Shown: positions 34,044-42,421, numbered from the stretch's first letter. The stretch is 62,230 nucleotides of DNA from DATKQI01 sp035532755 (GCA_035532755.1 DATKQI010000095.1:1-62230); one strand, 5' to 3'. The notes: generated by a model from the letters alone, not told the origin. Numbers and translations are program-made.

Positions 34044-34829
34044 CGTTGCCTCTCCCTGCCGGCACACTGTTCGGCCGGCAGAGCCGGAGAGAGGGGGAGA
34101 GGCTGTCCGGCACGGTCTCTCAGGCCTGCGCCAGGCAGTTCGTCTTGCCGTGCCTTGCAAGCGCCTCGCAGCCAACCCTCAGTCCCAATCTCGCGCCGGG
34201 CAGGCCTATGACGGCAGAATTCACCGGAGTCTGACAAGCCAATCACGCCCGATGTGAAGCACGGTCGCAAGACCGCTGGGGAGGCACCCGCAAGGCCGAT
34301 CGATTCGGCTCTTCGAGACGGACGGTCTTCTGGCGACAAGAGTTCTGTTGCGATGAGGGAGTCCAGAATCAACACGGTCATTGCGTCCTCTCAGCGCAGT
34401 CTAGTAGTCGCGTTAAGTCGTATGCAAGTCGGAATTCCGGGTCAGGCGCACGGAATTCTGCCGATCTTACGAATGATCGCACCTCTGTGAAAAATATGTC
34501 CGATTTTCAATGTCGATATAAGAACTGTCACATATCATGGTGATTCGGCTTTTCCTCCGAATGCGTCGCACGTAACCTGTGACCACGCCGGGGAGGCTGT
34601 GAGCCAACTGGGATCGACCGTGCCAGTGAGCCACAGCAAAGCGATCCTGCCGCCGGAGGTCGCTGGCGGCTGGGGGATTCTGGTCAATGACGGTGACCAG
34701 GTGCGGGCAGGCGACACACCGGTTTGCGCTGAATCCGACCGCGGCCGGCGCGCGGCTCGATGACTCCCGATCCGGACTGCCACGCGAAGATCCAGGAAGG
34801 AGCCGCGAGAGCCGTGGCTCCCCGCGCCA
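34044..34829. other. 786-bp gap between the transfer operon and a serine recombinase
   Basis: No convincing gene is present. The part 34380-34560 is clearly more AT-rich and holds two direct copies of CGGAATTC (34430 and 34451, 21 bp apart), so it is a candidate for the transfer-operon control region or an oriT/att site. A plus-strand stretch at 34560-34762 has some protein-like text (GILVNDGDQVRAGDTPVCAE) but no start codon, so it may be a gene fragment. Confidence 0.45.
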
Positions 34830-36455
34830 CTACCGGACCGCGACCGGCAAGGCTGGCGCCATCTCACCGGGGCTGAATCGCGGCCGGTCGCTGCGGCGCC
34901 GGTTTGAAACGGTCCGCAGCGGTTTCATGGCCACGCGCACAGCACTCTCGCCGCCATGCTTCCAATGAAACACGAGCTGCTCGTGCTCCCAGTCCACCAC
35001 GACCTTGGTAAGCAGCGACCGCAGGATGGAATGAAGCTCCACGCGATCCACCACAGTTGCCGTTGCTGTGGCCCGCAGTTTGTCCAGCCTCGCCGACAAC
35101 GTGATGTCCAGCCATTTCGGTCGATCGATCCGCAGCCGCTTCCGCTGCGCAAGCAGTCTCTCGATTTCCGACTCTACGGATTGCCGCGCCTCACGCACGG
35201 GGCGTAGCGATTGCCGCACCTCCGCATGTTCGGCGATCATCGAAGCCCGCCGCTGGCGAAGCGCATGCAACTGCCCCCGAATCTGCTTCAGCGTGTGGCT
35301 TCGAGCCTCAGAGCTGAGGGCGGGCTTGGGACAGCTGCGGATCACCTCCTCGATGTCAACGGTCAACACGTCCTCGATGCCGGGATAGCGCACCCAGCGA
35401 TCGGAACAGCCGGCTCCGCCGAATGCCCGCCGGCACATCAGGTAACGCCAGTTCGGCCGGCCGCCGGCCAACAGAACCATCGGCCGGTCGCAGAACGGGC
35501 ATCGGGTCAGACCCGCCAGCAGATGGGCACGGCCGGTCTTAGGGACGTTGTTGTGGAAGTGGTCCGACCAGGCTGCGCGTCTGGCCTGCACGCGGTCCCA
35601 GTCGGCGCGGTCGACGATGGCCGGGTAGTAGTTCTCGACCGGCGCCCGCGGGCGCGACCGCATGACGCCGTCCACCCATTCCGTGGTGAACGGCGCGTAG
35701 GTGCCGATCACGGTTGGCGTTCGCAGCAGATGCCGGATCAGGCTCTTCTGCCAGATCCTTCCGCGCTGATTGCCCTGGCCGAAGAGCGGAACCTGCTCTT
35801 CGTTCAGCCGGCGGGCGATGGTCGGATGGCCGACGCCCGATAAGGCCTCGCGATAGACGCGCCGCACGATGTCGGCACGCTCCTCGACAACGATGAATTT
35901 TCCCACCGCCTTGTCCAGGCGCAGCCAACCCGGACACCGTGCCGACCACGGCCTGGTGGCCAGGTTGGCGCGTTTGACGTCGAATGCCGCGCGAATCCGA
36001 TGCGACTTCATCTCACTCTCCTCGTTGGCGCGCATCATGCTCACCAGCGAGATGATGAGATCGAGCGGGTTCTGGTTGAGGCTTTCGAGGGAGTAGGACC
36101 GCTGATCCACCAGCGTGACGATCGTCACGCCCGCCTGGACGATCTGAAGGAAAAGCGTTTGAGCCGCCAGGATGCGGTCGCGGCTCAAACGGTCGAGCGA
36201 CTCGATCAGCAGGAAACTGCCCGGCGGGACCAGGTTGTGCTCGATGGCTTCGAGAAACGCGCGCAGCGCCCCCTCCTTGGCGTTCCGCCCGCGAAAGGCA
36301 CTGACGCCGAGATCGCGGAACGAGAGCTGCTTGTCGAGCCTGAGATGATGGTCAGCGGCGTATTTCTCCGCCATCGCGAGCTGACGCCGGCGGCTGTCGC
36401 CGGCGGCCTGTTCCGGTGTGCTGAATCTCAGGTATGAGTATGCGACGCTCGCCAT
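34830..36455 (-). CDS. Large serine recombinase
   Basis: This 541-residue protein has the resolvase catalytic domain (VAYSYLRFSTPEQAAGDSRR, nucleophile Ser12; LLIESLDRLSRDR), the recombinase domain (RRVYREALSGVGHPTIARRL), a zinc ribbon (TRCPFCDRPMV with a later CRRAF and GCSD) and a late coiled-coil (LKQIRGQLHALRQRRASMIA). It is the architecture of large serine integrases, such as phage integrases and transposon recombinases. No attachment sites were identified. A 53-bp fragment of a relative lies at 37831-37883. Confidence 0.93.
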   Translation of the reverse strand: MASVAYSYLRFSTPEQAAGDSRRRQLAMAEKYAADHHLRLDKQLSFRDLGVSAFRGRNAKEGALRAFLEAIEHNLVPPGSFLLIESLDRLSRDRILAAQTLFLQIVQAGVTIVTLVDQRSYSLESLNQNPLDLIISLVSMMRANEESEMKSHRIRAAFDVKRANLATRPWSARCPGWLRLDKAVGKFIVVEERADIVRRVYREALSGVGHPTIARRLNEEQVPLFGQGNQRGRIWQKSLIRHLLRTPTVIGTYAPFTTEWVDGVMRSRPRAPVENYYPAIVDRADWDRVQARRAAWSDHFHNNVPKTGRAHLLAGLTRCPFCDRPMVLLAGGRPNWRYLMCRRAFGGAGCSDRWVRYPGIEDVLTVDIEEVIRSCPKPALSSEARSHTLKQIRGQLHALRQRRASMIAEHAEVRQSLRPVREARQSVESEIERLLAQRKRLRIDRPKWLDITLSARLDKLRATATATVVDRVELHSILRSLLTKVVVDWEHEQLVFHWKHGGESAVRVAMKPLRTVSNRRRSDRPRFSPGEMAPALPVAVR

Positions 36456-36646
36456 GGCTGGTTTTCCCCTGCGCTTCGCGGACGCGGACTCATCCCATGG
36501 CGGCGCCGGCTACCGCGACAGTCTCGGCGGGCGGCGCAGCGCCTATAGCGTGCCCTGCGGCGTTGCGCCGTTCCGCTTTCCGCAAGATGCGGCCGTGACC
36601 GCCGACTGGCGGCGGACACACCATTGAAGGGCTGATCAGCGACGGA

Positions 36647-36856
36647 TCACGCGCGCTTTGGCCGCAGCTCGCCGGCAGGAACGTCCTCCTTGCGGCTTCC
36701 ATCCACGACGGAAAGCCTGGCGCCCGGGTTGATCAGGTCCAGGTTGCGGGCATCCGGATAGCGAGCCCGGAACGTCGGCGATTTTATCCGTGCCGCAGGC
36801 TCGACCGTCGTCTTGCGTCCGGCCAGTGGAAAATCCGTCAATACGCCCTCGCCCAT
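36647..36856 (-). CDS. Small basic hypothetical protein
   Basis: This 69-residue frame (MGEGVLTDFPLAGRKTTVEP; NLDLINPGARLSVVDGSRK) has balanced composition and reads like a compact protein, but no family was recognised and no strong ribosome-binding site is seen. The remaining sequence between 36456 and 37015 shows nothing else. Confidence 0.35.
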   Translation of the reverse strand: MGEGVLTDFPLAGRKTTVEPAARIKSPTFRARYPDARNLDLINPGARLSVVDGSRKEDVPAGELRPKRA

Positions 36857-37015
36857 TGCTCGTCCGGCTGCTTGCGGTATGAACCACGATCGCCTGGCTG
36901 TTCTGACGAGAGCATATCAGCGGATCCCGGGTCCGCGAATCAGGTTCTCCGTAGCGGACCTGGGTTGCATAAGCTGTCGCAGCCTCCGGGCACCACTGAC
37001 GGGCGAACGATCACC

Positions 37016-37576
37016 ATGCGGCCCACTTTGATTGCCCTCTGTCTGGCTATCCTCTGCGCCGCGGCACCGGCCGCAAGCAGCTGCGGCCGCGAGCGTTGGC
37101 CGGTCAAGACCGGCACCGACAAGGACGTGCAGGCTGTGGACCCGGTCCCAGCAGGCAGCACGATCGCCCGACTGAGCGCGATTCCGGCGCCTGTTCATCC
37201 CGATGGACGGCGCGATCGCCGGTTCCTGCCGACAGAGGGACGGATCTTCGCAGTGACCGGCACGGTGGTCCTCGTGAGGCGTGAAAAGGACGACGACTAT
37301 CACATCGTCCTGTCCGATGGCGGCCAAACGATGATCGTCGAGGCGCCAGCGCCGACGTGTGCTCACGGGTCACGCTTCGAACGGGAGATCGCCGCAGTTC
37401 GGCGTTCGCTTGATGCCAGGCTGGGCGGTCCGCTCGTGCGGCCCGGCGAGGCTGTCAGGCCGCACTGGCGTGTCACCGTGACCGGTATTGCCTTCTTTGA
37501 CACCATGCACCACCAGACCGGCGTTGCCGCGAACGGGATCGAACTCCATCCAATGCTGAATATCTGGTTCCGCTAG
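37016..37576 (+). CDS. Conserved secreted protein with an OB-fold-like core
   Basis: From the ATG at 37016 this gives 186 residues with a Sec signal (TLIALCLAILCAAAPAASS). The mature part has RWPVKTGTDKDVQAVDPVPA, then RIFAVTGTVVLVRREKDDDY, HIVLSDGGQTMIVEAPAPTC and RVTVTGIAFFDTMHHQTGVA, and ends ELHPMLNIWFR. This matches a family of secreted proteins of unknown role found in many bacteria, possibly an OB-fold ligand-binding or nuclease-like domain. Its 3' third overlaps an opposing small frame. Confidence 0.7.
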   Translation: MRPTLIALCLAILCAAAPAASSCGRERWPVKTGTDKDVQAVDPVPAGSTIARLSAIPAPVHPDGRRDRRFLPTEGRIFAVTGTVVLVRREKDDDYHIVLSDGGQTMIVEAPAPTCAHGSRFEREIAAVRRSLDARLGGPLVRPGEAVRPHWRVTVTGIAFFDTMHHQTGVAANGIELHPMLNIWFR

Positions 37577-37747
37577 CCCCTCCCGCTTCTTCGCCTTCCC
37601 GGCAAACGCCTCGAGCTGCTCCGCCGACCACACCAGCGCGCTCCGCATCCACTCCGGGCTGGCGGTCTCCGACATGGTGTACAGCTCCGCCGCGCGTTCC
37701 AAAATCTGACCTGGCGTGAGCTCTGACAACCTTGGGCGATGGTTCAT
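37370..37747 (-). CDS. Possible small helical protein, partly antisense to the secreted-protein gene
   Basis: The frame from an ATG at 37747 gives 125 residues. The first 60 (PRLSELTPGQILERAAELYT; MRSALVWSAEQLEAFAGKAK) look like a genuine small plasmid protein, but the rest lies antisense to the end of the neighbouring gene and looks like a read-through tail. It may be real with an extended C-terminus. Confidence 0.35.
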   Translation of the reverse strand: MNHRPRLSELTPGQILERAAELYTMSETASPEWMRSALVWSAEQLEAFAGKAKKREGLAEPDIQHWMEFDPVRGNAGLVVHGVKEGNTGHGDTPVRPDSLAGPHERTAQPGIKRTPNCGDLPFEA

Positions 37748-37830
37748 GCGCGCATCCTGGCGCGGCAGGGTTAAGAAAGGGTTAACGCGCCCCGCCAACA
37801 GACGACCCTGCGCACCCGAAAACCGGCCGC

Positions 37831-37883
37831 CGGTGGCGATGCGCATGCAACTGCACGCGAATCCGCGTCAGCGTGTGGCTTCG
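37831..37883. repeat. Fragment of a second serine recombinase gene
   Basis: This stretch matches 35251-35303 inside the serine recombinase with only a few substitutions (for example GCGCATGCAACTGC and CAGCGTGTGGCTTCG are shared). On the minus strand it reads SHTLTRIRVQLHAHRHRR, against SHTLKQIRGQLHALRQRR in the intact gene. It is a relic of a related recombinase. Confidence 0.6.
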
Positions 37884-37893
37884 CCGCGCTTCG

Positions 37894-38262
37894 TCACCTC
37901 GCCGCCTTGCCTGCATGGCCGCGGCGATGCGGCTTCAGCGGGGCATCGCCGGTAATATCGGCCAGCGCAATCGCCACCGGATGCCGGTTCGGGAATTCGG
38001 CGACCAGCCGCAACTTGCCGCCCATGGCGGCCACGTAGCTGCTCAGCGTTGAAAGCAGGAGGTCGGCACGGCGCTCCAGCCGGGACACGTTCTCCTGCTC
38101 GACGCCCATCAACTCGGCCATCCGCTCCTGTGTCAGGTGCTGTGCCTGCCGCAGGTCGCGCAACGTCAATTCCTCCTCGACCAGCTCCGCCGTGCGAGCT
38201 GCAACCCGTGCGCGTTCCTCCGGGGTGAAGTCTTTGGTGAATTCCTCAAGCGAAACCGTCAC
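37894..38262 (-). CDS. XRE-family antitoxin (HigA-like)
   Basis: This 122-residue protein has a central helix-turn-helix (RQAQHLTQERMAELMGVEQE NVSRLE, residues about 38-64), followed by LLSTLSSYVAAMGGKLRLVA, the usual layout of HigA-type antitoxins. The toxin gene is upstream and overlaps at ATGA (38262/38259), the inverted toxin-first order of higBA. It would neutralise the toxin and repress the shared promoter. Confidence 0.88.
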   Translation of the reverse strand: MTVSLEEFTKDFTPEERARVAARTAELVEEELTLRDLRQAQHLTQERMAELMGVEQENVSRLERRADLLLSTLSSYVAAMGGKLRLVAEFPNRHPVAIALADITGDAPLKPHRRGHAGKAAR

Positions 38263-38630
38263 TTTTTACCTCCGTCTTTGGGCGGCAGCGTCTCCAGATG
38301 CGCGTCGAACCGACCATCCGCCACCCGTATCAAATCCCGATAGAACTGCTTCTCGTTCGTCCCCGACTTGCTGCCGCCGACCAGGAGAATCGCCTGTCGC
38401 TGAGGGTCGAAGGCGAACGCAACCCGCCATTCGCCGTCCGGCAGCGTGAGCCGAAGTTCCTTCATGTTCGCGTGCTTCGATCCGTTCAGCGTATCGCAGT
38501 GAGGCCGCCGGAGCTGCGGCCCGAATTGCCGGAGCAGGCCGGCTAACGCTGCAATTTCAAGCTGGACGGCTCGCGAGAACCTTTTGGCCTCCGCCGCGAA
38601 GGCAGGGTCGAACCTCACGTCCCATTCCAT
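38259..38630 (-). CDS. HigB/RelE-like toxin
   Basis: This 123-residue protein has the RelE-fold signature of the phage-derived Gp49-like/HigB group: FAAEAKRFSRAVQLEIAALA, PHCDTLNGSKHANMKELRLT, EWRVAFAFDPQRQAILLVGG and KQFYRDLIRVADGRFDAHL. It probably cleaves mRNA on the ribosome. It precedes and overlaps its antitoxin gene. The promoter lies just before the start codon, so the message may be nearly leaderless. Confidence 0.85.
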   Translation of the reverse strand: MEWDVRFDPAFAAEAKRFSRAVQLEIAALAGLLRQFGPQLRRPHCDTLNGSKHANMKELRLTLPDGEWRVAFAFDPQRQAILLVGGSKSGTNEKQFYRDLIRVADGRFDAHLETLPPKDGGKK

Positions 38631-38639
38631 CCGCTTTCT

Positions 38640-38692
38640 ATCCTATCGCCCAAAAATATGCTGTCAAGAGAATATGACCTATAGAGCATATT
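38640..38692 (-). promoter_or_regulatory. Promoter and operator of the higBA-like operon
   Basis: On the minus strand a perfect TTGACA (38662-38667) is followed after 16 bp by TAGGAT (38640-38645). Inverted AATATGCT (38655-38662) and AGCATATT (38685-38692) flank the -35 box and are likely bound by the antitoxin. The predicted start of transcription is only a few bases before the toxin ATG. Confidence 0.6.
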
Positions 38693-38809
38693 CACCTACG
38701 GCACGTCTACTCGCGGCTGCCGCTGGCGCCCGAGCCGATACCGTCCCGGCCTCCGAGTAACGGATCGCTCGCGCAAGGAAGCGGAGAGAAGGGCATGCAG
38801 GGGCGCTGC

Positions 38810-38911
38810 CGCTTGCGCCCGGCGCGCCACAAGGGTGCGTCGCGCTTCGCGCTCCCGTGCTGCGCCCGCCCTTGTCCCGCGCCGGCTTCGCGGTTGCCGG
38901 CCATCGGGCGG
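38810..38911. repeat. 102-bp hairpin-forming repeat, copy A
   Basis: This copy differs from copy B (40068-40169) at only two of 102 positions. Its core CAAGGGTGCG...CGCCCTTG folds back on itself with an inner CGCGCTTCGCG hairpin. Shorter relatives lie before ardC, parB and ssb. Here it abuts the remnant of a tyrosine recombinase. Confidence 0.75.
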
Positions 38912-39024
38912 GTGCAGAAATGGCTCGGCCAAGCCAAGCTCACCACCACCGCCATCTACGCCGATGTCGTCGGCGGCGAGGAAAAGGACATCGCCCGCAG
39001 GATGTGGGGGCAGGAGCAAAGCGG
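38912..39024 (+). pseudogene. C-terminal remnant of a tyrosine recombinase
   Basis: The frame reads VQKWLGQAKLTTTAIYADVV then GGEEKDIARRMWGQ, the standard end of many tyrosine recombinases with the catalytic Tyr in IYAD. Everything upstream of this has been replaced by repeat copy A, so the gene is dead. It differs in sequence from the intact recombinase at 3.1-4.2 kb. Confidence 0.7.
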
Positions 39025-39041
39025 CCCGTTGCTCGTAACGG

Positions 39042-39431
39042 TCAGGCTGCGCCTTCTACCATACCGCGTCGCACCTGTACGACCGGACTGTCCGGCTTGT
39101 TTGGGTCCAGCACCTCCAGCAGGCGCAACGCCGGTCCTGACGGTCGCTTGGCACCACGCTCCCATTGCGCGACCGCAGACTTGTCTACACCCAAAAGCCG
39201 AGCGAATACCGGCTGGTTCATCCGTGTCGCAGCCCTGATCCGCCTCACTTCCGCGCCGCCATAGTCGGGCCGCGGCGGCAGGCAAAGTCGGTCCATGTCA
39301 CGCATGCTCAGCGCGTCCATGGCGCCAACGCGATGCAGCGCCGCCGCAAGCCCGTGTGCGGTCGCGAGCACATCATCTTCCACGGCCCGCGTTCCCATGC
39401 GCTTCGCGGGCTTAGCCCTGTTCGTCGCCAT
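39042..39431 (-). CDS. XRE-family antitoxin (NadS/HigA-like)
   Basis: This 129-residue protein has a C-terminal helix-turn-helix (VRRIRAATRMNQPVFARLLG, then VDKSAVAQWERGAKRPSGPA), preceded by a helical region. This pattern is typical of antitoxins paired with RelE-like YgjN/HigB toxins, where the HTH is followed by ALRLLEVLDP. Its start overlaps the end of the (frameshifted) toxin gene by 20 bp. Confidence 0.85.
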   Translation of the reverse strand: MATNRAKPAKRMGTRAVEDDVLATAHGLAAALHRVGAMDALSMRDMDRLCLPPRPDYGGAEVRRIRAATRMNQPVFARLLGVDKSAVAQWERGAKRPSGPALRLLEVLDPNKPDSPVVQVRRGMVEGAA

Positions 39432-39814
39432 TGCACTCCACCTCCCTCACGTCACCTGAAGCCAGCAGCGTTGCGACCTTCCCATCGTCTGCGGTCAGAA
39501 ACGCCTCCGCGACCTTCGCCAGTGCCTCGTGCCCTTGTGGCGTCAGCGTCGAGGCGGCGTTCTTCGCGAAGGCATACGTGAGCAGAACCCTTTCCGTCCT
39601 CGGTTGGCGGTAGGCGACCATCACCCGATAGCCGCCACTCTTGCCGCCACCCGGCTGCGCGACGCGTTTCTTGAAGAGCCCTCCCCCCGAGATCAGCCTC
39701 GCCGGCGCCGAGTGTGCCAGTCAGTACTTCGCGGGCCGTTCGGCACAGTGCCACCTCGGGGAGACGCCCCTTGCGCATCAGCTTGGCCACCTGCGGAACC
39801 AGAAAGACCCTCAT
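39412..39814 (-). pseudogene. RelE/HigB-like toxin gene broken by a one-base frameshift
   Basis: The gene starts MRVFLVPQVAKLMRKGRLPE (ATG at 39814) and in that frame degenerates after GEADLGG. Adding a shift at the run of six C (39683-39688; GGGGGG on the coding strand) restores a normal toxin: GLFKKRVAQPGGGKSGGYRV, then MVAYRQPRTERVLLTYAFAK and TPQGHEALAKVAEAFLTADD to the stop at 39412. One extra G explains it. This may be a true mutation, a phase-variable tract or a sequencing error. The antitoxin downstream is intact. Confidence 0.75.
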
Positions 39815-39823
39815 GCCGGAACC

Positions 39824-39840
39824 ATAGCACAAAGTGCTAT
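39824..39840. promoter_or_regulatory. Palindromic operator upstream of the second toxin-antitoxin pair
   Basis: ATAGCAC-AAA-GTGCTAT is a perfect 7-bp inverted repeat 10 bp before the toxin start, the likely binding site of the XRE antitoxin. Confidence 0.65.
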
Positions 39841-40067
39841 ATAGGGACTTGCCGCCGGTCGGGAGTCTTTTTCTCATGTCAGGGCTGAGGGTCTCTTCCG
39901 CGGGAGGCCCTGGTCAGACAGCCCGCTTGCGATCGCGGCCCCCGGAGCCCCTGTCACTTCCAGGCCGATCGGCTATTCCCGCGCCAGAAGCGGCTCAGTG
40001 ACAGGCCCGGCCCGCGCGCGAGGAAAGCGAGAAAGAGAGAAAATGGAGGCGCGCGGACTGGCGCTAC

Positions 40068-40169
40068 CGCTTGCGCCCGGCGCGCCACAAGGGTGCGTCG
40101 CGCTTCGCGCTCCCGTGCTGCGCACGCCCTTGTGCCGCGCCGGCTTCGCGGTTGCCGGCCATCGGGCGG
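40068..40169. repeat. 102-bp hairpin-forming repeat, copy B, upstream of the Toprim gene
   Basis: It is nearly identical to copy A, 1258 bp away. CACAAGGG pairs with CCCTTGTG, with further pairing inside (TGCG/CGCA, and CGCG-CTT-CGCG). It lies 70 bp before the Toprim gene and points the same way as copies C to E. The rest of the gap 39841-40239 shows no gene. Confidence 0.75.
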
Positions 40170-40239
40170 CAGAGTAGAATAAAAAGAGAACAAATAAACG
40201 CCTCCTCTGCCCAGCCATCCCCGAGAGGAGCATGCAGCC

Positions 40240-41184
40240 ATGAACGATTACGATGAAGAAGTCGAACGACTGAAGGCCAGCGTGAGTTGTGCCGTGGTCC
40301 TGGAGCGGCTGCCGCCGGTGTGGCAGCTCGATGTCGCGGAGAGCACCCGCCGCAGCCTGAAGTACCGCCGCGGCGCGGGCGAGATCGTTATCGTCAATCA
40401 TGACGGTCGCGGCTGGTGGGACCCCTTGAGCGAGGCCAAGGGCGACGTGTTCACCCTGGTCCGGCACCTCGACCCAGGCCTCGACTTCGGGGCGGCCCGT
40501 CGCGTGCTGCGCGGACTCGCCGGAATGTCGCCGAGCTTTCCTGCGGTGCTGCGCAAGCGGCGGAGCCGGGCATCCCTCATCCCGGTCGCCCTGCGTTGGG
40601 AGCGCCGCCCGCGTCTCTCGCATGGCTCGGCGAGCTGGCTCTACCTCACCGGCGAACGGGGATTGCCACGGCACATCCTGCTCGCCGCACGCGCGGCCGA
40701 CGCAATCCGGGAAGGCCCGAATGGCAGCGCCTGGTTCGCACATCGCGATGGGGTGGGCTGCATCGTCGGAATCGAAATGCGCGGTCCGGCCTGGCGGAAT
40801 TTCTCCGCCGGTGGCGAGAAGACGCTGTTCCGCCTGACGGGCGGTCCTGGCTTCCTGCCCCGCCTCGCGGTGTGCGAGGCGGCGATCGATGCGTTGAGCC
40901 TGGCGGCGATCGAGGGGCTGCGCGGCGACACGCTCTATGCCGCAACCGCCGGCGGCATGGGGCCGGCAACCGTCGAAGCGCTGCAGCATCTTTTGCGCAC
41001 AATCGCGGCTGACCCGGCCGGTGTGCTGGTCGCGGCGACCGATGCCGACGTCGCCGGCCGCCGCTATGCCGCCCGGCTGGCAGAGTTGGCAGCCGAGGCC
41101 GGCGTGCGGTGCGCCGCGGTCCTGCCGCCGGACGGGATCAACGACTGGAACGACGCGCTACGCGCATTGGCACCTGCCTCGTAA
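40240..41184 (+). CDS. Toprim-domain primase-like protein
   Basis: This 314-residue protein combines an N-terminal domain (about 10-110; AGEIVIVNHDGRGWWDPLSE AKGDVF), as in DUF3991-type plasmid proteins, with a C-terminal Toprim fold: RLAVCEAAIDALSLAAIEG (Glu about 212) and GVLVAATDADVAGRRYAARL (Asp-x-Asp about 267). Such proteins are carried by many conjugative plasmids and probably prime or process the entering strand. It lacks a visible CHC2 zinc finger. It is the first gene of the plus-strand block, 70 bp after repeat copy B. Confidence 0.85.
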   Translation: MNDYDEEVERLKASVSCAVVLERLPPVWQLDVAESTRRSLKYRRGAGEIVIVNHDGRGWWDPLSEAKGDVFTLVRHLDPGLDFGAARRVLRGLAGMSPSFPAVLRKRRSRASLIPVALRWERRPRLSHGSASWLYLTGERGLPRHILLAARAADAIREGPNGSAWFAHRDGVGCIVGIEMRGPAWRNFSAGGEKTLFRLTGGPGFLPRLAVCEAAIDALSLAAIEGLRGDTLYAATAGGMGPATVEALQHLLRTIAADPAGVLVAATDADVAGRRYAARLAELAAEAGVRCAAVLPPDGINDWNDALRALAPAS

Positions 41185-41306
41185 CGCCGCATCGCGCACC
41201 GGCGTAGCACGGGCCGGCCGCCGTCAGAGCGGAAAGCCGCCCGAAGAGAAAATCCGAAAGATCAAGGCGGAATAAGAAACCTTACCGCATCACCGCCTGT
41301 CCGCCG

Positions 41307-41351
41307 CAAGGGTGCGTCGCGCTGCGCGCTCCCGTGCTGCGCACGCCCTTG
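41307..41351. repeat. Hairpin repeat copy C, upstream of ardC
   Basis: This 45-bp core (CAAGGG to CCCTTG) matches copy B at all but one position. The similarity to copy D continues downstream to near the start codon (shared GCCGGGATGC, GGAGGGGT, GGGAAGG blocks), so the whole leader is conserved between the ardC and parB genes. Confidence 0.75.
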
Positions 41352-41416
41352 CCCCGGTCAGCCGGGATGCAAGGCGGGAGGGGTGTTCCAGCAACCCATG
41401 AGGGAAGGACACCCCG

Positions 41417-42421
41417 ATGAACAGCACCAGCAGCAGGAGCAAAACCACGCATCGTGGCGCATCGCGCGACCACTACCAGGACGTCACCGATCGGATCATC
41501 GCGGCCCTGGAGGCGGGCACCCCGCCCTGGCGCATGCCATGGGATCCCGACAAGACAGGAGGCCCGGCGATGCCGCGCAACGCCGCGACCGGCCAGCGCT
41601 ACCGCGGCATCAACGTGCTGACGCTGGGAATGTCGGGATTGGCCTTCAGCAGCGGCGATCCGCGCTGGGCGACCTACAGGCAGGCCGCGGAACGCGGCTG
41701 GCAGGTGCGCCGGGGCGAACACGGCACGACCGGGTATTTCTTCAAGCGGATGGAGGTCCGCGACGAGAGCCGGCCCGATGACGACGAGGATGCGGTGCGG
41801 CGCATTCCGCTGCTGCGCGCCTTCACCCTGTTCCATGCCAGCCAGATCGATGGCATCCCACCCTACGTGCCGCCCACGATCGCGGAAGCACCGTGGCGTG
41901 CGCCGGAGGCCGCGGAGATCATCCTCGCCAACAGCGGTGCTGTCGTCAGAATCGGCGGCGAGCGCGCGTTCTACTCGCCGGCGACGGATCACATCCAGAT
42001 GCCGCCGCAATCGGCCTTTGCAACACCGGAAGGGTTTTGCGGTGTCCTGATCCACGAGATGTCGCACTGGACGGGCGCCGAATCACGGCTCAACCGCGAT
42101 CTGCGCAACCGGTTCGGTTCGCATGACTACGCCCGCGAGGAACTGCGCGCGGAGATCGGCCAGGTGATGGTCTGCGCCGAGCTTGGCATTGCCGGCTGCG
42201 ATTTCAGCAACAACGCCGCCTACATCGCCTCCTGGTTGGAGAGGCTGCGCTCGGACCGCAAGGAGATCTTCCGCGCGGCGACGGACGCGCAGCGCATCGC
42301 CGATTTCCTGCTGGCCTTCCATCCCGCCTACGCGAACCGTCAGGCCGGACCGCCGGACAGCACCCCGGCCGATGACGGCGACGCGGCCGAGACGCCGGAA
42401 GCGCTGCCGGCGGCCGCGTAG
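41417..42421 (+). CDS. ardC: ArdC-family anti-restriction protein
   Basis: This 334-residue protein has the N-terminal ssDNA-binding ArdC domain (DVTDRIIAALEAGTPPWRMP W; GQRYRGINVLTLGMSG) and a C-terminal zincin-like domain with HEMSHWTGAESRLNRD (HExxH near residue 212) and an EELRAEIGQVMV stretch. ArdC proteins protect entering plasmid DNA from host restriction. It lies between the Toprim gene and the methylase-helicase, as in other conjugative leading regions. The leader contains repeat copy C. Confidence 0.92.
   Translation: MNSTSSRSKTTHRGASRDHYQDVTDRIIAALEAGTPPWRMPWDPDKTGGPAMPRNAATGQRYRGINVLTLGMSGLAFSSGDPRWATYRQAAERGWQVRRGEHGTTGYFFKRMEVRDESRPDDDEDAVRRIPLLRAFTLFHASQIDGIPPYVPPTIAEAPWRAPEAAEIILANSGAVVRIGGERAFYSPATDHIQMPPQSAFATPEGFCGVLIHEMSHWTGAESRLNRDLRNRFGSHDYAREELRAEIGQVMVCAELGIAGCDFSNNAAYIASWLERLRSDRKEIFRAATDAQRIADFLLAFHPAYANRQAGPPDSTPADDGDAAETPEALPAAA

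Noticed and set aside
33572..34381. A 269-residue minus-strand frame upstream of virB1
   Set aside because: Composition is noise-like; the overlapping frame 33717-34043 has a better start site and protein-like pattern.
34430..34530. Possible oriT near the AT-rich region upstream of the transfer operon
   Set aside because: Only two CGGAATTC direct repeats and weak dyads are visible, with no recognisable nic consensus, so I do not call an oriT anywhere in the window.
38810..40169. The reading RHKGASRFALPCCARPC in both 102-bp repeats as a conserved small protein
   Set aside because: It has no consistent start or stop in the copies, and copy C, D and E break the frame; the conserved property is the fold-back of the DNA.
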